Source: SpSt-398 sp041752235 (lineage in GTDB: Bacteria; Bacteroidota; Bacteroidia; Chitinophagales; Chitinophagaceae). From it: a stretch of 64,000 bases of DNA. This document shows, one piece after another, positions 60,709 to 64,000 of the stretch (position 1 is the first letter of the stretch; each line of letters opens with the position of its first letter). A program made the translations under genes and the position numbers. Location: positions 1-64,000 of the forward strand of contig JBGSHM010000003.1 in the NCBI GenBank assembly GCA_041752235.1, read 5' to 3'. The notes under the pieces were generated by a model. It was not told the DNA's origin. It saw only the letters and a program-made list of their open reading frames with translations, and did not search any database.

Positions 60709-61002
60709 TTATTCCTTTTTTAACCTTACAACCAGTCGCCCGCGCTCATTCGCAAGGGCGACTATGGTTTTGTAGGGGGCGGAACCTATTTGCACACTGT
60801 CAAAGGGCTTAACCCCATTCAATTCAAAATAACCATCTGCATTGGTTTCAGTTTGCATGCCCGTGCGGAAATGATAAACCACCATGCCCTTTATAGGATC
60901 ATGGTCCTCATTCAACGCTTTGCCCTTTAACCGATAGGGAAAGAGCATACTTCCCCAGATGCCTACCAGAATAGGCAAAAAGATGATTCCTTTCATTTTC
61001 AT
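60709..61002 (-). CDS. Small carboxypeptidase-regulatory-like domain protein
   Basis: 97 residues (start MKMKGIIFLPILVG, the second Met equally possible). A signal-like hydrophobic N-terminus is followed by a single beta-sandwich unit: LKGKALNEDHDPIKGMVV, TETNADGYFELNGVKPF and KTIVALANERGRL, as in CarboxypepD_reg-like domains. It is convergent with the response regulator gene. Function unknown. Confidence 0.65.
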   Translation of the reverse strand: MKMKGIIFLPILVGIWGSMLFPYRLKGKALNEDHDPIKGMVVYHFRTGMQTETNADGYFELNGVKPFDSVQIGSAPYKTIVALANERGRLVVRLKKE

Positions 61003-61121
61003 GATTCAGGTTTTAATGTAAAAATGGAATATGAGCCTTTACCTAAGTCCGGATTTGCTTGCTCATGAAATAAGTGGAGTCAACAGGTGGTATTAAAAAC
61101 GGATACTATACGGTACAAAAT

Positions 61122-61150
61122 TATACATTTTCATGTATAAAATGTATAAT
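61122..61150. promoter_or_regulatory. TTATACAT/ATGTATAA palindromic sites at a start codon
   Basis: TTATACAT at 61122-61129 is followed by two ATGTATAA copies (61134-61141 and 61143-61150), the first and last forming an inverted pair. They span the ATG of the following gene. Confidence 0.5.
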
Positions 61151-61564
61151 CAAAGTCTACTTTTTTATACACAATACTTGATTTCTTTAACCCCGGTGAA
61201 AAGTAAACGGACACATATACACCGGGGTCAAGCCCTGGCTGCCGCCGTGGAAATAACGGGACTGGGAAAGGAAGAAGTAGCTTCTAAAGCGGGGTATTCA
61301 CGTTCGGCCTATTATAAACATATCGAAAACCCTCAGTTAGAGTATCATATTCTTATCGCCTATGGCCGCGCGATCGGTCATGATTTCACGGAAGAATTTC
61401 CCGATATGCCCCGGTATTCGCTCGAAGAACCCGAAGAGAAATACGCTCCGCCCCAAAACCTGGCCGAAGCCATTCGATTGTCTGAATTATGGAAGGATAA
61501 ATACCTGGAATTATTAGAGAAGTATAATCGGCTGATTGAAGAGCGCCTCTCGAAAAAGAGCTAA
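61133..61564 (+). CDS. Small DNA-binding-like protein
   Basis: 143 residues. The N-terminus MYKMYNQSLLFYTQ is weak; a downstream start such as the GTG at VKSKRTHIHRG is possible. A helix-turn-helix-like block LGKEEVASKAGYSRSAYYKH, then IENPQLEYHILIAYGRAIGHDF, resembles small XRE-type regulators; a charged helical C-terminal tail follows. The palindromic sites overlapping its start would suit autoregulation. The family is not identified with confidence. Confidence 0.6.
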   Translation: MYKMYNQSLLFYTQYLISLTPVKSKRTHIHRGQALAAAVEITGLGKEEVASKAGYSRSAYYKHIENPQLEYHILIAYGRAIGHDFTEEFPDMPRYSLEEPEEKYAPPQNLAEAIRLSELWKDKYLELLEKYNRLIEERLSKKS

Positions 61565-61572
61565 GTTCTTCT

Positions 61573-61618
61573 TAGTGCCCCCTTGCGCCCTTAGCGCCCT
61601 TGTGTCTTCGCGGTTAAG
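61573..61618. repeat. ACCGCCAAGACGC-type repeat, partial copy 8
   Basis: AGTGCCCCCTTGCGCCC to GTGTCTTCGCGGTTAA (in pieces), the right arm only, between the convergent genes at 61133 and 61622. Confidence 0.6.
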
Positions 61619-61621
61619 TAA

Positions 61622-62380
61622 TCACTCCTCCCTTCTCAACTCACCCGCCTTCTTTCGAATCTGATAATCCTCAAACGCCTTTTTAATGTATAACTGAAAA
61701 TCGTATTCAGGAGTAACCAGGGCAAAATCATAGTCGGGCTTGTAGAGCATGATGAAGGTATCGAGGTCACCACCCTTCAGCCCAGTCAACCGAACGATCA
61801 GGCCTTTGTTGAAACGGCTGTTGACAAACGCATCGCGTTCATCTTCCAATAACCTCCGCTGGGTGGCCAACATGCTCTTGTTCTTTCGGAATTGAAACAT
61901 GCGGATGATCTCATTGATATCAAATCCAACCCCAGCGCTGCTCACCGATGGGCGAAGCTTGGCCTTTTCATACTCAAATATCTTGGCATAATCCAGCCTG
62001 TTCTGGATCGAGTCCATTTTATAATTACGTGGCTTTAGCCTGATCTCTTTTAAAACGGGAATGGTGATCTGGAGGGAAATATCAAACTGGGTCTCATTTT
62101 GTATCGCCGAAACGGCGTATTTCTGGGTGGGTTTGCCCAGATAGGAAAACCATACGCTATCATTCTCATTTACCAGGATCTCATATTTGCCCTGAGCATT
62201 GGTAACCGCGCCGCGACCGGCACTGCTCAACACGGTTACCGATTCCAATGGAAAAAACCTGGTGCTGTCATATACCACACCTTTTAAGTAGAATTGTTGG
62301 GCAGAAACAGAGCCCGAAAAGAGGAATTGCAGAAATACAAGCAGGATCAGGTATGTACAAAGTCTTCTCAAGTGAGGCAA
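61622..62380 (-). CDS. Carboxypeptidase-regulatory-like (TonB-type plug-like) exported protein
   Basis: 252 residues with a signal peptide (LVFLQFLFSGSVSAQ). The beta-sandwich domain at residues about 32-105 (LKGVVYDSTRFFPLESVTVLS and NAQGKYEILVNENDSVW) is a carboxypeptidase-regulatory-like repeat. The rest is a helical, charged region with KSMLATQRRLLEDERDAFVNS, seen in many Bacteroidota proteins. It lacks a TonB-dependent receptor barrel, so it is probably a periplasmic accessory protein. Function unknown. Confidence 0.7.
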   Translation of the reverse strand: MPHLRRLCTYLILLVFLQFLFSGSVSAQQFYLKGVVYDSTRFFPLESVTVLSSAGRGAVTNAQGKYEILVNENDSVWFSYLGKPTQKYAVSAIQNETQFDISLQITIPVLKEIRLKPRNYKMDSIQNRLDYAKIFEYEKAKLRPSVSSAGVGFDINEIIRMFQFRKNKSMLATQRRLLEDERDAFVNSRFNKGLIVRLTGLKGGDLDTFIMLYKPDYDFALVTPEYDFQLYIKKAFEDYQIRKKAGELRREE

Positions 62381-62439
62381 GTAACAAAAGAATTTGCAAA
62401 TGCTATTGTAAAAATAGTCCGTTTAATCTGCGTCATCCT

Positions 62440-62490
62440 GATTTTGATTACACGGATTACACGGATTTCACGGATGGCGCGGATTGCACG
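62440..62490. repeat. CACGGATT tandem units
   Basis: GATTACACGGATTACACGGAT is followed by TTCACGGATGGCGCGGATTG and CACGG. Similar units lie at 38536-38556. They overlap the 3' end of purN. Confidence 0.6.
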
Positions 62491-63035
62491 GCTGTCAGGA
62501 GTTTAACGGCTGCCGGGAAATGCCGGTGTTCCAAAACCTGTACTTTTTTAGCCAGGGATTCGGGGGTGTCGCCAGGTTCAATGGCACAAATGGCCTGAAG
62601 GATCACCTGGCCATGATCATATAATTCATCCACATAATGAATGGAAATACCGCTTTCTTTTTCTCCCGCCGCGATCACGGCCTCATGTACAAAATGACCA
62701 TACATGCCCTTGCCTCCATATTTGGGTAACAAGGCCGGATGTATATTAATGATCTGATGAGGGAAGGCTTTGATAAGGGTAGCCGGGACTTTCCATAAAA
62801 AACCGGCCAGAACGATCAGCCCGATACCCATTTTGTTTAACTCGGGCACATATCCATCCCCACGCAGGAATCGCTCCTTATCCAGGACCAGGCTGGGGAT
62901 GTCGTTTTTTTCAGCGATGGCCAAAACCCCGGCATCGGGTTTATTGGAGATGATGAGGGCAACCCCGGACACCTGTTCGATGATCTTTTGGGCGTTTGAT
63001 CCTGTACCTGAGGCAAATATGGCGATCTTGGTCAT
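62457..63035 (-). CDS. purN: Phosphoribosylglycinamide formyltransferase
   Basis: 192 residues, the normal size. It transfers a formyl group from 10-formyl-tetrahydrofolate in purine synthesis. Motifs: IAIFASGTGSNAQKI (phosphate loop), LAGFLWKVP, the signature INIHPALLPKYGGKGMYG with the catalytic His, and SIHYVDELYDHGQVILQ. The C-terminal residues AVQSAPSVKSV arise from repetitive CACGGATT-type sequence at 62440-62490, so the end differs from the family. Confidence 0.94.
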   Translation of the reverse strand: MTKIAIFASGTGSNAQKIIEQVSGVALIISNKPDAGVLAIAEKNDIPSLVLDKERFLRGDGYVPELNKMGIGLIVLAGFLWKVPATLIKAFPHQIINIHPALLPKYGGKGMYGHFVHEAVIAAGEKESGISIHYVDELYDHGQVILQAICAIEPGDTPESLAKKVQVLEHRHFPAAVKLLTAVQSAPSVKSV

Positions 63036-63065
63036 GGTGCAAACCTATGAATTTGTTTGGAAGTT

Positions 63066-63172
63066 GGAGGTCGGGGGACGGAGGTCCGGAGTTGGACATT
63101 AATTTTTGTTTTCCGACTCCCGACTCCCGACTCCCGACCCCCGACTCTGGACCCCCCTACTTCCAACTCCCA
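63066..63172. repeat. GACTCCC/GGAGGTC-type repeats
   Basis: Left: GGAGGTCGGGGGACGGAGGT and CCGGAGT. Right: CCGACTCCCGACTCCCGACT then CCCGACCCCCGACTCTGG. The two halves are partly inverted; the loop TTAATTTTTGTTTT is AT-rich. It overlaps the 3' end of the gene at 63099. Confidence 0.7.
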
Positions 63173-63437
63173 TCTTCTTCCCGATCTTCCGGATATATTT
63201 AATAAAAAATGGATATTGGCCAAAAGGAATGCTGACCAGGATAACAGCCAATGGCCAAAGAAGGGTAACCAGCAGGATATATAATACCGCCCAGATCCAG
63301 TCGGAGATATCGGGCAGCAGGTTCATGATCTTCTTGCCGACAAAACCCGTGAGGCTACCGCCAAGGGCAAAAGTGCAAAGGATAAGTACGAGTTGACCCG
63401 CACCAACACCCCATTTCTTCTTTAGGTTTTCAAACAT
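63099..63437 (-). CDS. Small membrane protein (DUF6787-like)
   Basis: 112 residues from ATG 63437 (MFENLKKKWGVGAG); the frame runs 7 codons further upstream. Two transmembrane helices (about residues 14-35 and 50-72), with WGVGAGQLVLILCTFALGGSL and LLWPLAVILVSIPFGQ (pieces) familiar from a Bacteroidota family (DUF6787 from memory). The last 19 residues (GSRGVQSRGSGVGSRE) are encoded by the adjacent repeat, so they are probably a late addition. Confidence 0.7.
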   Translation of the reverse strand: MFENLKKKWGVGAGQLVLILCTFALGGSLTGFVGKKIMNLLPDISDWIWAVLYILLVTLLWPLAVILVSIPFGQYPFFIKYIRKIGKKMGVGSRGVQSRGSGVGSRESENKN

Positions 63438-63635
63438 GTAATCTGAAATGAGCGGCAAAACTCGGGGAAAAAACCCATCTTTTCACACTATTCATCCTAA
63501 CGGCAGCTTAGTTGACGAAATTCTGGCAATCATTAAAAGATGTGGTTGTCGAAAACCTCAAAATCGGCTGAAACGCAGTCTGGTACTCACTCAAAAAAAA
63601 ATTAAACCTGTTGGTGTTTTGTTAATTTCCTGACT

Positions 63636-63643
63636 TATTTTTG
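63636..63643 (+). promoter_or_regulatory. TATTTTTG promoter element upstream of the cytochrome c gene
   Basis: It fits TAnnTTTG and lies 47 bases before ATG 63691. A TTG at 63611-63613 could be the -33 element. Confidence 0.4.
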
Positions 63644-63690
63644 CAGCCAACTCAGGAATTTTATCCACATTTTACAGATTAATTGCTTCT

Positions 63691-64000
63691 ATGATTCTTT
63701 GTAAATCAATCGCTAAGAGACTGCCCATTCTAAGCATTTTTCTGGTTGTTTTTTCGGTACAAAATGGCTTCGCGCAGGATGGTCAGCAGTTGTTCAAAAG
63801 CAATTGCGCCAGTTGTCACCACCCGCTTAATAATGGTACAGGTCCGGCCCTGAAAGGGGTAGATGGACGGGGCCCTTGGGGTGATCGTCAGAATCTGTAT
63901 GACTGGGTACATAATCCAGCAGGTTTCATGGCGAAAGACAAATACGCGCAGGACCTGAAAGCGCAGTATGGTACGATGATGACCGGTTTTCCTGCGTTAA
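63691..64000 (+). CDS. Cytochrome c-domain exported protein, 5' part
   Basis: The frame starts at ATG 63691 and is open to the window end, so it is incomplete and lacks a visible stop. An N-terminal signal peptide (RLPILSIFLVVFSVQ, ending near NGFAQD) is followed by one haem-binding motif, CASCH, at mature residues about 9-13, in FKSNCASCHHPLNNGTGP. Electron transfer in the periplasm is expected. In Bacteroidota a gene of this type often opens the alternative complex III/cytochrome oxidase operon, which would lie beyond the window; this is inference. Confidence 0.85.
   Translation, partial: MILCKSIAKRLPILSIFLVVFSVQNGFAQDGQQLFKSNCASCHHPLNNGTGPALKGVDGRGPWGDRQNLYDWVHNPAGFMAKDKYAQDLKAQYGTMMTGFPAL

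Noticed and set aside
63448..63633. 61-codon plus-strand open frame in the gap before the cytochrome gene
   Set aside because: It overlaps the start of the gene at 63099-63437, has no family resemblance, and covers the probable promoter.

Overview
This 64 kb window reads as a chromosomal segment of a Bacteroidota bacterium, most likely from the Chitinophagaceae or a close relative. The case rests on Bacteroidota promoter signatures (TAnnTTTG just upstream of start codons), few Shine-Dalgarno sequences, and many gene types typical of the group: RHS proteins with lipoprotein partners, DUF4407, DUF6089, GH3, DPP4-like S9 and S41 peptidases, DUF1080-type secreted proteins, a PnuC/NR-kinase pair and a NifU-like Nfu protein. 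No rRNA, tRNA or CRISPR array was found.

Region 1 (about 1-10.8 kb) is accessory DNA and visibly more AT-rich than the rest. It holds two 3' ends of RHS genes, each followed within a few bases by a lipoprotein gene that could be its immunity partner. It also has a truncated P-loop ATPase gene, one intact and one decayed REP-associated tyrosine transposase (RAYT), several REP-like stem-loops related to the RAYT ends, a DUF4143 ATPase, and five small orphan genes. A cluster of GC-rich hairpins lies near 10.0-10.2 kb.

Region 2 (10.8-30 kb) is mostly ordinary chromosome: a leftward set (DUF4407, DUF1003, CorA, sugar transporter, KdsB, sterol-desaturase-like enzyme), then small membrane, secreted and cytosolic proteins (DUF1801, PhnA, DinB, ankyrin, ADP-ribosylglycohydrolase), the DNA clamp gene dnaN, and a two-gene unit coding for a YbjN-like protein and a trypsin-like protease/zinc-ribbon/YbjN-like fusion, followed by recX.

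Region 3 (30-50 kb) is metabolic and envelope-related: a DPP4-like peptidase, DUF1080 protein, omega-amidase, NagA, S41 peptidase, ThiL, inositol monophosphatase, a glycosyltransferase, GH3, MtgA, then a leftward PnuC-Tag-NR kinase operon, an M23 peptidase with an HxlR regulator, a DJ-1/hydrolase fusion with a DUF481 barrel protein, a saccharopine-dehydrogenase-like enzyme, a TPR gene broken by one stop codon, and Nfu.

Region 4 (50-64 kb) carries a Fic protein behind a striking array of repeated operator-like sites, an ECF sigma/membrane/secreted protein unit, DUF6089, an ArsC-like protein, a UvrD-type helicase, a possible class 1 isoprenoid enzyme, a membrane protein with a NarL-type two-component system, PurN, and the start of a cytochrome c gene cut by the window end.

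The most distinctive feature overall is a set of dispersed inverted repeats (RAYT/REP type; an ACCGCCAAGACGC type; a GACTCCC/GGAGGAC type; a CACGGATT type). They sit between genes, often at convergent 3' ends, but in several places have been captured as coding sequence, most clearly as an internal low-complexity insert in the NR-kinase gene.
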